Assembly (NCBI RefSeq): GCF_900465055.1
Contig: NZ_LS483250.1
Location: 3,100,001 to 3,164,000 of the forward strand
Direction: 5' to 3'
DNA length: 64,000 nt
Origin: Moritella yayanosii
GTDB taxonomy: Bacteria > Pseudomonadota > Gammaproteobacteria > Enterobacterales > Moritellaceae
Below are positions 1 to 8,899 of the stretch, piece by piece (positions within the stretch are counted from its first letter, which is position 1; the number at the start of each line of letters is the position of its first letter). The translations under genes and the position numbers were made by a program. The notes under the pieces are model-generated. The model saw only the letters and a program-made list of their open reading frames with translations, did no database searches and was not told the origin of the DNA.

Positions 1-81
1 GAATGGGGTGTACCGATTGTGATGGATGAGAAGGTTAAGCAGCGCGTCGATGATTTATGGGACGAATTAGGGATTTTGTGA
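1..81 (+). CDS. ubiD: UbiD decarboxylase, C-terminal end (partial)
   Basis: An open frame enters from the left edge and ends at a TGA at 79-81. It encodes 26 residues containing the stretch VPIVMDEKVKQRVDDLW, which resembles the extreme C-terminus of 3-octaprenyl-4-hydroxybenzoate decarboxylase (ubiquinone synthesis, prenylated-FMN dependent). The next gene is fre, and ubiD-fre is the E. coli order, which supports the call. No catalytic part is visible, so the name rests on the tail sequence and synteny. Confidence 0.8.
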   Translation, partial: EWGVPIVMDEKVKQRVDDLWDELGIL

Positions 82-142
82 TATAAATGAGCTAGTTCAT
101 GAAAATTCGTGCTTGTCAGAGATTGAGATTGAAAGGGAATGT

Positions 143-832
143 ATGTTAAGAATTAAGTGTGAAGTGACATTATTAGAGTCGTATACAGAGACTGTATTTA
201 ACGTGAAGTTAAAGCCAGAACAAAAAGTTGAGTTCCAGGCTGGACAATATCTAATGGTGGTCATGGCCGAAGACGACAAGCGCCCATTTTCTATTGCGTC
301 AAATCCAAGTAATAATGATATTTTAGAATTGCATATTGGTGCATCAGAACAAAATTCGTATGCAATGCAAGTTGTGGAAAGACTTAAATCAGGTACTATC
401 GAAATTGAACTGCCAGGGGGTAATGCTGGCTTAAGAGAAGAGTCTGAGCGTCCTTTGATATTAATTGCAGGTGGCACTGGTTTTTCTTACACAAAATCTA
501 TTTTAGAACGAGCTGTAGAAGTTAGTTCTCGTCCAATCTCATTATATTGGGGGGCACGTGAAGCATCGCATTTATATGCATTTTCGTTGGCACAAGAATT
601 AGCTGCCGCACACCCTCAGGTGACGTTTATTCCTGTTGTCGAAACAGCGCCAGAACAATGGTCTGGTAAAGTTGGCCAAGTGCATAAAGTGGTGATGGAA
701 GATGTTAAAGATTTAGCTGCGTGTGATATTTATATCGCCGGTCGCTTTGAAATGGTGGGTGCGGCGCGTACTGACTTTGCGCCATTAGGTGTGAAAGAGC
801 ATTTATATGGCGATGCATTTGAATTCATTTAA
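143..832 (+). CDS. fre: NAD(P)H-flavin reductase Fre
   Basis: This is a 229-residue ferredoxin-NADP reductase-type flavin reductase that uses NAD(P)H to reduce free FMN/FAD in the cytoplasm. The FAD-domain motif RPFSIASNP lies near residue 50, and the nucleotide-binding LILIAGGTGFSYTKSI near residue 110. The C-terminus GDAFEFI matches the typical GDAF(A/E)FI ending of Fre. The frame could start upstream at a TTG (113). The ATG at 143 is preferred because it has an AAAGGGA ribosome site and aligns with the E. coli N-terminus. It lies 61 bases after ubiD, probably in the same transcript, and is followed by a strong terminator. Confidence 0.95.
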   Translation: MLRIKCEVTLLESYTETVFNVKLKPEQKVEFQAGQYLMVVMAEDDKRPFSIASNPSNNDILELHIGASEQNSYAMQVVERLKSGTIEIELPGGNAGLREESERPLILIAGGTGFSYTKSILERAVEVSSRPISLYWGAREASHLYAFSLAQELAAAHPQVTFIPVVETAPEQWSGKVGQVHKVVMEDVKDLAACDIYIAGRFEMVGAARTDFAPLGVKEHLYGDAFEFI

Positions 833-852
833 TCGATAGTTAATTTGCTCGT

Positions 853-888
853 ATAAAAAAGCCGTAACAAATGTTACGGCTTTTTTAT
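853..888. terminator. Bidirectional rho-independent terminator between fre and hemY
   Basis: A perfect 8-bp hairpin (GCCGTAAC at 861-868, GTTACGGC at 873-880, AAAT loop) is preceded by A6 and followed by T6. It can therefore terminate the convergent fre and hem operons from both sides. Confidence 0.9.
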
Positions 889-912
889 TATCTTCAATTT
901 AGCAATGGTTAA

Positions 913-2085
913 CTAAATGTGCTGATGATAGTTTAAACTTTGCTTATACGTTGTGTTGGCATCATTAACTAGACCTAATTTCTCGTAGGCGTGAGCGAGC
1001 GCGCAATAAGCAGAGGTAGACGGTGATTGGCTTATGCCTTGGCTTAATTCGTCAACTGCTTCATTCCAGCGACCTTCTTTCACCATTAACTGACCAATAC
1101 ATACTGCTAATAGGCCAGAACCTTCACGTGTTTTTTGTAGGCGCTTAAGGCGTTCGATTAAGGGGTGGTAGTCTGTCAGGTTTAATTTTGGCGTTAAATG
1201 GATCAGCTCTGGGTATAACTCATTACTTAACGCATCCATCATCAGCAGGTAAGCAGATTGGTGATCATTGCGACCCATCAATAGGCTTGCTGTTTCGGCT
1301 AAATAGCGGCCATCATGTTTCAGATTTTTAGGCAACGCGCTCCAAGTATCAAGCAAGCCGGTACTACCTTGCTGTTTGGCTACTTCACCTAAATGTTGGA
1401 AATGACTATGTTTATTTAGCTCATCTGCTTCATTTGAGGTTAATAATTTTTGTTTTTGCAAGGGTGGAATAAGCGCGAGTAATTGGCCCCATTCTTTTCT
1501 TTCAGTACACACGTCTTTGAATAACGCGAGTACCACTTTATGCTTTGGATGTTTGCCATGTAAAGCGGACAGAGATACAAATGCTTGTTCAAATTGTTGC
1601 TGCTGAACTTGCAATTTGGCTTGGGTGAGTTCGACTGCAAGGGTATTTTTATCGGCGTTCTCGAACGCTAATAATAAATACTCATCACGTTTTTTTTCAT
1701 TACCCAATGCTTGTGCTGATTGCGCCGCAGTAAGGTAGTTTAATACCGGTACCCGTGCTTTTTTGGCAGCTTTTAAAGTTAACATTTCGGCTTTTTTAAA
1801 ATCGCCACTGACTAATGCTAAGATGCCTTTTTCTGTTTGTATTTTAGCATGAGCTTGATGATAGCGATTAAACCAACCTAGACTGTGAGTCAATTTATTG
1901 ATTAATGCTTCGATCGCTAATAACGCAAAATAGAAGCCAACGACCATGATCACGGCACTGCTCACCGTTGCATCAATGATATAGTCTCCGGCCGCAATCA
2001 TCACATAACCTTTGTTGCCGATTAAGTAAGGGGCAACTATTGCACCTGCAAGCAGCAGCGCGATTAATACTATAAATCTAACCAT
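913..2085 (-). CDS. hemY: HemY, membrane TPR protein of the haem operon
   Basis: This is a 390-residue inner-membrane protein at the distal end of hemCDXY. It has two N-terminal hydrophobic segments (about residues 3-20 and 40-60), followed by a long cytosolic/periplasmic helical region with TPR-like repeats. These include the final SAYCALAHAYEKLGLVNDANTTYKQSL. This layout is typical of the proteobacterial HemY (not the Bacillus protoporphyrinogen oxidase of the same name). Its role in late haem synthesis is poorly defined. The gene starts 15 bases after hemX. Confidence 0.93.
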   Translation of the reverse strand: MVRFIVLIALLLAGAIVAPYLIGNKGYVMIAAGDYIIDATVSSAVIMVVGFYFALLAIEALINKLTHSLGWFNRYHQAHAKIQTEKGILALVSGDFKKAEMLTLKAAKKARVPVLNYLTAAQSAQALGNEKKRDEYLLLAFENADKNTLAVELTQAKLQVQQQQFEQAFVSLSALHGKHPKHKVVLALFKDVCTERKEWGQLLALIPPLQKQKLLTSNEADELNKHSHFQHLGEVAKQQGSTGLLDTWSALPKNLKHDGRYLAETASLLMGRNDHQSAYLLMMDALSNELYPELIHLTPKLNLTDYHPLIERLKRLQKTREGSGLLAVCIGQLMVKEGRWNEAVDELSQGISQSPSTSAYCALAHAYEKLGLVNDANTTYKQSLNYHQHI

Positions 2086-2100
2086 GTTCTCTGCCTCCGC

Positions 2101-3240
2101 TTATTCTGCGCCAGTGTTATTTGTTAATGCGTTGATTTTACGATCTCTAATTGTCGTTTGAATCAATGCGGCACTGTTTAATTTAGTTGGGTATGTTGTC
2201 GTTATGCTCACATTACTGAGACTATCCAGACTCGCTAACATACTTTTTGTTGCTGGCTGGTTGACGTCGTAATAACGTTCTAGCCACGCTTTGGCTGTTT
2301 TTAGCGCCTGGTTAAATTTAGCTTGGTCTTGACGATGTACGGCTAACTCGGCTTGTAATAATTGGGTTTTTAAATTTTCAGTTAAATACCAAGCTGTTTG
2401 TGGTGATAGTAGCGCATCGACCGAGTTATCTTGACGGCGAATGGTAATAAAATTATCGCTGAACGATTTCCATGATTTAGTTAAGTTGGTTTTCCAGTCC
2501 GCACTATTACTCGACAATTGCGTCTCAGACGCCACGACTTCTGGACGGGTAAATCCGGCTAATGCCAAGTTATCAACTTCTTCTGCTTGGATCGCGAGTT
2601 TTAACGCTAAACCATCATGATCAATGCGGGGTAATTTACTCAGCGTGGTAATGTCTTGCTCAATTACTTTACGCAGCGGTAATAAGCTCGGATCATTTAA
2701 TTGCGTTAGACGACGACTTGCTGATGATAATAATGCGAGGCTGGTATCAATATCTTGCTCTAAGGCTATCTTACGGCCGGCGATACGAATTAAATACTCG
2801 GCTTCTGCGAGCATCCATTCATTAGGATTACGCATTTTCAGGTTGGCTATCGCCAGTTGTACGGTTTCCAATTGGGCAGCTGTTAACTTTTCGCTGCTTT
2901 GGATCTTTGTCAATTGTTGCGTGGTTTTGGTTAATTGGCTAGCAAAGATTTGCTTGTTTTCGCTTAGCTGTAGGCGTAACGATTGCTGGGTATCTTGTTG
3001 ATCTTGTAGCTGGGCTTGTAGTGTTGACAATACTTGCTGTTGTAACTGGTGTTGTTGATGACTATGATAATAAAGACCAGCACCAAGCCCTAGCGTTAAT
3101 AATATCGCGACGGCTCCGGTGATGACACCAGCTTTGCTTGCTGAATTACTTTCCGTTGTAATCGTGTTTGATGTGCCAGTAGTGTCTTTATTTATTGTTT
3201 TAGTATTGGCACTTTGACTGCTATTCTTCTTGTCTGTCAT
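2101..3240 (-). CDS. hemX: HemX, membrane protein of the haem operon
   Basis: This is a 379-residue protein with a polar Ser/Thr/Asn-rich N-terminus and one transmembrane helix at about residues 36-58 (AGVITGAVAILLTLGLGAGL). A long Gln-rich coiled-coil region follows, then the conserved C-terminal part containing NEWMLAEAEYLIRIAGRK. This is the usual HemX/uroporphyrinogen-III C-methyltransferase-annotated architecture, although these proteins lack methyltransferase motifs. It abuts hemD directly (stop and start adjacent), indicating translational coupling. Confidence 0.93.
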   Translation of the reverse strand: MTDKKNSSQSANTKTINKDTTGTSNTITTESNSASKAGVITGAVAILLTLGLGAGLYYHSHQQHQLQQQVLSTLQAQLQDQQDTQQSLRLQLSENKQIFASQLTKTTQQLTKIQSSEKLTAAQLETVQLAIANLKMRNPNEWMLAEAEYLIRIAGRKIALEQDIDTSLALLSSASRRLTQLNDPSLLPLRKVIEQDITTLSKLPRIDHDGLALKLAIQAEEVDNLALAGFTRPEVVASETQLSSNSADWKTNLTKSWKSFSDNFITIRRQDNSVDALLSPQTAWYLTENLKTQLLQAELAVHRQDQAKFNQALKTAKAWLERYYDVNQPATKSMLASLDSLSNVSITTTYPTKLNSAALIQTTIRDRKINALTNNTGAE

Positions 3241-4008
3241 TTAGCTTATTCCTATCTGCATATCCAATTGCTTAATAGCATTAAATAATGAATTATTTGA
3301 TGCACCGGTAGCAATGGTGACGTGTTCTATTCCTAACGTATGAGCAAGTGCTGCTATTCGTTGACTAGGAACAATAAAGTGTAAGTTCAGTATCCAAGGT
3401 AACGCTGTGTAGGGTATCGTTTTTATCAGATTACCTAGAATTTCACCGCTAGTGATAATAACACTATTGATAGCGAATTGTTGCCACTTATTAATCAGCA
3501 TATCTGGATCATAATCTGGAGCAGTTCGTTGATAAACTTCACAATATGTCACGTTTCCGGTGCGTTGGGTAAGATCTTCGGCCAACGTTTCTCGGCCACC
3601 GTTACCGCGTAGAATGACAAATTTTTTGTGTTCTACTGATGCGTCGGCAAGTAGTTTTAGCACCCCTTCGCTATCATGTGTGTCGGGTACTTGGGCGTTG
3701 TTGATACCGTATTTCTGCCAGCTAAGTGCTGTCGTTGGGCCCACGGCAATATAGTTAATTTGCTGTGGCCAAGTTCTATTTGCGTTTATTAGACTGGTGT
3801 TAGCATAATTTACAGCATTATCGCTTATGGCAATAATATAGTCATCGGGCTGTAATTGTGCCAGTAATGAGCTGACTTTAGTAAACTGTTGTCCTGCCGA
3901 AATATCGATAAATGGACAACATAAGGCTGCGCCATTGGCAGCCTCAATTTGGCGAGCAAGTTGTTCGCCTTTAACTCGTGGGCGAGTGATTAATGCCCTG
4001 ATCTTCAT
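3241..4008 (-). CDS. hemD: Uroporphyrinogen-III synthase
   Basis: A 255-residue cytoplasmic enzyme that closes hydroxymethylbilane to uroporphyrinogen III, inverting ring D. The two-domain HemD fold is recognisable from the N-terminal [17 protein letters not shown], the mid-protein [17 protein letters not shown] and the C-terminal [13 protein letters not shown]. HemD sequences diverge widely, so position matters. The gene overlaps the end of hemC by 4 bases (ATGA) and precedes hemX, the standard operon order. Confidence 0.93.
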   Translation of the reverse strand: MKIRALITRPRVKGEQLARQIEAANGAALCCPFIDISAGQQFTKVSSLLAQLQPDDYIIAISDNAVNYANTSLINANRTWPQQINYIAVGPTTALSWQKYGINNAQVPDTHDSEGVLKLLADASVEHKKFVILRGNGGRETLAEDLTQRTGNVTYCEVYQRTAPDYDPDMLINKWQQFAINSVIITSGEILGNLIKTIPYTALPWILNLHFIVPSQRIAALAHTLGIEHVTIATGASNNSLFNAIKQLDMQIGIS

Positions 4009-4943
4009 GCGTCAGATGAGTCGTAAACAGCGGCTAAAATTTCTTTAGCACCTTGTGCTAACAGCTTTTCAGCAAGTTCTAAACCCAGCTGACGGGCATT
4101 ATTGCGGTCACCGCGGATTTCTGCGCGAATGACTTCAGTGCCATCTGGCTTGCCAACGAGTCCACGTAACCATAATTCATCACCGTCGATTATCGCGTAA
4201 CTACCGATGGGTACCTGACAACCACCTTCTAGCGCTAAGTTCATCGCCCGTTCAGCCAATACGCGATCACTGGTTAACGCGTGGTTTAATGGTGCAAGTA
4301 GTGCTTTTACACGTTCATCATCAATGCGACATTCAATGCCTACAGCACCTTGGCCAACAGCTGGCAGACTTTGCTCTGGCTCAATATAGCTAGCAATACG
4401 GTATTCCATATCCAGACGTTTTAGACCCGCAGCCGCTAAAATAATGGCATCATAGTCTTTGTTATCAAGTTTGTTCAAACGCGTATTTACGTTACCACGT
4501 AAGTCCATAATTTTTAGATCAGGACGGACTTCGCTTAACTGGCATTGACGGCGTAAGCTACAAGTACCAACGATTGCACCCGGTGGTAGTTCTTCAATCT
4601 GACGGTAGGTATTTGAAACAAATGCATCACGAGGGTCTTCACGTTCACAAATGACTTCTAAGCCTAAACCTTCTGGAAATTCAACTGGCACATCTTTCAT
4701 TGAATGCACGGCGATATCAGCACGGTTTTCAAGTATTGCCACTTCAAGCTCTTTCACAAAAAGACCTTTACCACCCACTTTCGCTAACGGCGTATCTAAA
4801 ATGATGTCACCCTTGGTTACCATTGGAATTAATTCAACGGTAAGATTTTGATGGATCGCTTCTAGACGTGCTTTTACATATTCAGCTTGCCACATTGCAA
4901 GTGGGCTCTTACGGGTTGCAATTCTTAGCGTTTCAGTTGCCAT
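4005..4943 (-). CDS. hemC: Porphobilinogen deaminase (hydroxymethylbilane synthase)
   Basis: A 312-residue enzyme that polymerises four porphobilinogens to hydroxymethylbilane. The N-terminal [18 protein letters not shown] and central [11 protein letters not shown] are family signatures. The dipyrromethane-cofactor cysteine is present in [14 protein letters not shown]. The length matches the family (about 310). It is the first gene of hemCDXY and transcription probably starts in 4944-5050, where a perfect palindrome lies (4976-4998). Confidence 0.97.
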   Translation of the reverse strand: MATETLRIATRKSPLAMWQAEYVKARLEAIHQNLTVELIPMVTKGDIILDTPLAKVGGKGLFVKELEVAILENRADIAVHSMKDVPVEFPEGLGLEVICEREDPRDAFVSNTYRQIEELPPGAIVGTCSLRRQCQLSEVRPDLKIMDLRGNVNTRLNKLDNKDYDAIILAAAGLKRLDMEYRIASYIEPEQSLPAVGQGAVGIECRIDDERVKALLAPLNHALTSDRVLAERAMNLALEGGCQVPIGSYAIIDGDELWLRGLVGKPDGTEVIRAEIRGDRNNARQLGLELAEKLLAQGAKEILAAVYDSSDA

Positions 4944-4975
4944 GTTATTTCCAAATTTAACTAGATTGGCTAAAT

Positions 4976-4998
4976 ATTAACAGATTTAATCTGTTAAT
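4976..4998. promoter_or_regulatory. Palindrome upstream of hemC
   Basis: ATTAACAGAT and ATCTGTTAAT form 10-bp perfect arms around TTA, 33 bases upstream of the hemC start. The symmetry and position suggest an operator or a leader hairpin. I do not recognise the binding protein. In E. coli cyaA and hemC are divergent neighbours sharing control; here they are 8 kb apart. Confidence 0.35.
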
Positions 4999-5202
4999 GG
5001 TTGATCTAAGATGGGGTTCTTTGTAAAAAACAGCGCTTATTTAACGACTTAATAACATAGGTAATTGGGCCAAAAGTAGTAAATTATTTAGTGGGAACAG
5101 GCGTGATAGATAAATAAGGGCGAGGTTGAGATCATGCTTTATCGCGTGGGTTATTAGGCTGCAGCGCGTTCTGCTGCAGCTTAATAAATTAATGACGATT
5201 AA

Positions 5203-5730
5203 TTAGTCGCAATTAAGGCGGAATGCTTTATGACTTTTCTTGATGTGCTGCTTAATGTTGCCAAGGGTCGTTTTAACTTCACCTTTGGATGTTGCGTCTT
5301 GCAACTGGTTAAAAAGGTGCGTTAATTTTTCCATACCTTGTTGGTAATCCATATGTTGCATATGGGTACTATGATCCATGCCGTCCATATTAGTCATATT
5401 GCTGTGGTCCATGCCTTTCATGTTTTGCATATTCGCCATATTGCTGTGGTCCATGCCTTTCATGGTTGGCATGTCTTGCTGCAATTTTAACGGTACTTCA
5501 TCTTTAGCCTTCGTGCTGTTCGCCAATAATGTTGTCAGCTGAGTTTGCATTGCGGCTTGGTCTCCACGTTTAAATGCACCGACATAGGATTTTAAATCAT
5601 CACTCATCTCTTTCATGATACTGCCGAGTTGGGTATCTTTACAGTGACCGTCACCATCGCTGTGGGCAAATGCCGGTGAGCTGATTGCGGCGCTAAGTGC
5701 GATTGCTATGGTTATCTGTTTAAACATCAT
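5203..5730 (-). CDS. Cytochrome b562-like periplasmic protein with Met-Asp-His-Ser repeats
   Basis: A 175-residue secreted protein with a signal peptide of residues 1-22 (cut after AFA). Residues 38-84 (MKEMSDDLKSYV onward) and 129-171 (MEKLTHLFNQL to SHKAFR) read as the helix pairs of cytochrome b562. By alignment from memory, Met39 and His167 fall at the haem ligands Met7 and His102 of CybC. Between them, residues 86-128 hold copper-type motifs: MDHS four-residue units at 93, 107 and 118 plus extra Met and His. Cys30 and Cys174 could form a disulfide. The start at 5730 was chosen for its AGAAGGAAG ribosome site; upstream codons would overlap cusA. As the last gene of the Cus operon it may be a periplasmic Cu(I) carrier or redox partner. 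Family assignment is good, function is inferred. Confidence 0.7.
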   Translation of the reverse strand: MMFKQITIAIALSAAISSPAFAHSDGDGHCKDTQLGSIMKEMSDDLKSYVGAFKRGDQAAMQTQLTTLLANSTKAKDEVPLKLQQDMPTMKGMDHSNMANMQNMKGMDHSNMTNMDGMDHSTHMQHMDYQQGMEKLTHLFNQLQDATSKGEVKTTLGNIKQHIKKSHKAFRLNCD

Positions 5731-5752
5731 GTTGCTTCCTTCTATATGAATC

Positions 5753-8700
5753 TTATTTATTTGCAGTGACTGCATCGTGATCATCAATCATCTGTGCGCT
5801 TAAGCTGATGCGTTTCCAGAGATAGAAAGATGCTGGTAATACTAATAATGTAAGTATAATTGCTGATACCATGCCACCGATCATAGGTGCGGCAATGCGT
5901 TGCATCACTTGTGAACCGGTACCATCACCATACATAATTGGCACAAGCCCGATGATCACAGTCGCCACAGTCATCATAATTGGACGCACTCGAAGTCCGG
6001 CACCATCCATGATTGCTTGCTTTAATTTAGCTTGGGTAAGTTGACCTGCTGCAAGAACACTATCTAATGATTGGTTTAAGTAAACTAACATAATCACACC
6101 AATCTCGACTGAGACACCAGCTAAAGCGATAAAGCCAACCCCAACGGCAATTGAGAAATTATAGTTGAGTAAATATAATAACCAGATACCGCCAATCATA
6201 GCTAGGGGTAAGGTAGCTAAAATAAGTAAAACTTCGCCAACGCGGCGGAAAGCTAAATACAATAATAATACAATGATCGCTAATGTTGCCGGGATAACTA
6301 CTGTTAAGGTTTCCTTAGCACGTTGCATATATTCGTATTGGCCAGACCAAATTATCGAATAACCTGGCGGTAAGATGAGCTGTTCGGCTACTGCTTTCTG
6401 GGCATCTGCCACATAAGAGCCGAGGTCGCGGCCATCAATATCCACGTAAATCCAACCGTTCGGGCGGGCATTTTCGGTTTTGATCATCGGTGCGCCATCT
6501 TCTACATAGATATTGGCGACATCACCTAAGGCGATCCACGCGCCTTGCGGTGTGACCAACGGTAATAACTTCATCTGTTCGATGCTGTCGCGATAAGCTT
6601 GCGGATAACGGATATTCACTGGGTAACGCTCTAAACCTTCAATTGTCTGTGTCACGTTCATACCACCGACAGCGGTGGAGATCACTGTTTGAATATCGAC
6701 AATGTTAAGGCCGTAACGCGCGGCTTTTTCACGCTGAATATCAACATTGACATAACGGCCGCCTGCAACACGTTCTGCATAAGCAGACAATGTACCGGGG
6801 ACTTCAAGTAAGATTTTTTCTATCTGTTTACCTATTTTTTCAATTTCAATTAATTTTTCTCCAGCAATTTTGATGCCAATCGGGGTTTTAATACCTGTTG
6901 CGAGCATATCGGTACGGGTTTTGATAGGCATCACCCAGGCGTTAGTTACCCCGGGGAATTGCACTAATTTGTCCAGTTCTTTGCGTATACCTTCCGATGT
7001 CATTCCTGCTCGCCACTGCGCTTTAGGTTTTAATGTAATAAAAGTTTCAATCATGGTTAATGGTGCTGCATCGGTGGCGGTGTCGGCACGCCCTGCTTTA
7101 CCCCAAACCCGTTCTACTTCGGGCAAGGTTTTGATTAATTTGTTGGTTTGTTGTAATAATTCTCTGGCTTTACCTATGCTGATACCGGGGTAGGTAGTTG
7201 GCATATACATGAGGTCGCCTTCATCTAATGGCGGAATAAATTCACTGCCAATTTTATTCACAGGGTAAAAGCCGACGACTAATAATCCGGCCACGAGGCA
7301 AAGTAACAATACCGGGGCTTTTAAGCTTAATGCTAGAAGCGGACGGTATATCGCAACTAACCCGCGGTTGATTGGGTTTTTATGCTCAGGTAATATTTTA
7401 CCGCGGATGAAATAACCCATTAACACGGGTACTAAGGTGACTGCCAGTCCCGCTGCTGCGGCCATTGAGTAGGTTTTGGTGAAGGCCAGAGGTGCAAACA
7501 TTTTGCCTTCTTGTCCTTCCAGTACAAACACGGGCACAAAGCTAAAGGTAATGATCAGCAACGAGAAAAACAGTGCCGGACCCACTTCACCCGCAGCTTT
7601 TGCGATTACTTGCCAACGATTGGCATCGGTTAGCGGTGTTTTTTCTATGTGTTTATGGACATTTTCGACCATCACAATTGCGCCATCAACCATGGCGCCA
7701 ATCGCAATCGCAATGCCACCGAGCGACATGATATTGGCATCGATCCCTTGCCATGACATGATGATAAAGGCAACCATAATGCCAATAGGTAAACTCACTA
7801 ACACCACTAATGAACTGCGAATATGGAATAAAAACACTGCACAAACCACAATAACAACAAGAAATTCTTCCAGTAATTTCAGATACAGATTATCAACGGC
7901 ATTGTCGATTAACGTGGAGCGATCATAGGTAGGTACAATCTCAACACCTTCCGGTAGCGATGCTTGTAAGGTTTGCAGTTTGGCTTTTACCGCTGCGATC
8001 ACTGTTCGCGCATTCTCACCGTAGCGCATGACGATAATGCCGCCGACAACTTCACCTTCACCGTTTAGTTCGGAAACGCCACGGCGCATTTGTGGACCAA
8101 GTACAATATCGGCGACATCACCAAGCAGTAATGGCGTACCCGTGCTGCTGAGCTTTAAGGGGATATTTTTTAAGTCATCAATTGAGCTAATGTAGCCATT
8201 GGCACGTACCATGTATTCGGCTTCGCCCATTTCGATGACGCTGGCGCCCGCTTCTTGATTGCCATCTTTAATCGCTTTGGTGATCAATGATAATGGGATC
8301 TGATAACTGCGCAGTTTATTGGGGTCGACAATGACCTGGTATTGCTTAACCATACCACCAACCGTGGCGACTTCAGATACACCAGGCACTGTTTGCAGTT
8401 CATACTTTAAAAACCAATCTTGAATACTGCGCAGTTGGCTTAAATCATGATTGCCACTGGTATCGGTAAGGGCATAAGAATATACCCAACCCACGCCCGT
8501 CGCATCAGGGCCTAACGCAGGTTTGGCCGTGCTGGGTAAATTTGGCGTCACTTGCGATAAGTATTCTAACACCCGTGAACGCGCCCAGTACATGTCGGTG
8601 CCATCTTCAAAGATGACGTAAACATAGGAATCACCGAAGAACGAATAGCCACGTACCGTTTTGGATCCGGGTACCGATAACATCGCCGTTGTTAGCGGGT

Positions 8701-8899
8701 AGGTAACTTGGTCTTCGACTACCTGAGGTGCTTGTCCGGGGTAACTGGTTTTAATAATAACCTGGACATCGGACAGATCGGGGATCGCATCAATCGGAGT
8801 ATTTTTGATCACGTAACTGCCGTAGATCAGCACCACTAAAGTGGCGAGTAACACCATGATGCGATTGTTAATCGACCATTCAATTATTTTCTTGATCAT
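5753..8899 (-). CDS. cusA: Cu(I)/Ag(I) efflux RND pump, CusA-type
   Basis: A 1048-residue heavy-metal RND inner-membrane pump with 12 expected transmembrane helices and two large periplasmic porter loops. It moves monovalent copper or silver out through CusCBA using the proton gradient. The N-terminal IPDLSDVQVIIKTSYPGQAP is the HME-RND signature. The three methionine-bearing contexts of CusA are present: GDLMYMPTTYPG, PLTMIETFITLKP and RTDMLATGIKTPIG. These favour Cu/Ag over the Zn/Co/Ni (Czc) subgroup. The start overlaps the cusB stop by one base (TAATG). The length equals the family norm. Confidence 0.95.
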   Translation of the reverse strand: MIKKIIEWSINNRIMVLLATLVVLIYGSYVIKNTPIDAIPDLSDVQVIIKTSYPGQAPQVVEDQVTYPLTTAMLSVPGSKTVRGYSFFGDSYVYVIFEDGTDMYWARSRVLEYLSQVTPNLPSTAKPALGPDATGVGWVYSYALTDTSGNHDLSQLRSIQDWFLKYELQTVPGVSEVATVGGMVKQYQVIVDPNKLRSYQIPLSLITKAIKDGNQEAGASVIEMGEAEYMVRANGYISSIDDLKNIPLKLSSTGTPLLLGDVADIVLGPQMRRGVSELNGEGEVVGGIIVMRYGENARTVIAAVKAKLQTLQASLPEGVEIVPTYDRSTLIDNAVDNLYLKLLEEFLVVIVVCAVFLFHIRSSLVVLVSLPIGIMVAFIIMSWQGIDANIMSLGGIAIAIGAMVDGAIVMVENVHKHIEKTPLTDANRWQVIAKAAGEVGPALFFSLLIITFSFVPVFVLEGQEGKMFAPLAFTKTYSMAAAAGLAVTLVPVLMGYFIRGKILPEHKNPINRGLVAIYRPLLALSLKAPVLLLCLVAGLLVVGFYPVNKIGSEFIPPLDEGDLMYMPTTYPGISIGKARELLQQTNKLIKTLPEVERVWGKAGRADTATDAAPLTMIETFITLKPKAQWRAGMTSEGIRKELDKLVQFPGVTNAWVMPIKTRTDMLATGIKTPIGIKIAGEKLIEIEKIGKQIEKILLEVPGTLSAYAERVAGGRYVNVDIQREKAARYGLNIVDIQTVISTAVGGMNVTQTIEGLERYPVNIRYPQAYRDSIEQMKLLPLVTPQGAWIALGDVANIYVEDGAPMIKTENARPNGWIYVDIDGRDLGSYVADAQKAVAEQLILPPGYSIIWSGQYEYMQRAKETLTVVIPATLAIIVLLLYLAFRRVGEVLLILATLPLAMIGGIWLLYLLNYNFSIAVGVGFIALAGVSVEIGVIMLVYLNQSLDSVLAAGQLTQAKLKQAIMDGAGLRVRPIMMTVATVIIGLVPIMYGDGTGSQVMQRIAAPMIGGMVSAIILTLLVLPASFYLWKRISLSAQMIDDHDAVTANK

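Noticed and set aside
97-477. 126-residue minus-strand open frame opposite fre
   Set aside because: It is antisense to a conserved enzyme, with no initiation signal.
5155-5185. GCTGCAG/CTGCAGC repeat as terminator of the Cus operon
   Set aside because: The pair is present but no T-tract follows on the minus strand, so I do not call it a terminator.
7476-7928. 150-residue plus-strand open frame opposite cusA
   Set aside because: It is a shadow of the strongly conserved cusA reading frame, with no ribosome site or homology.
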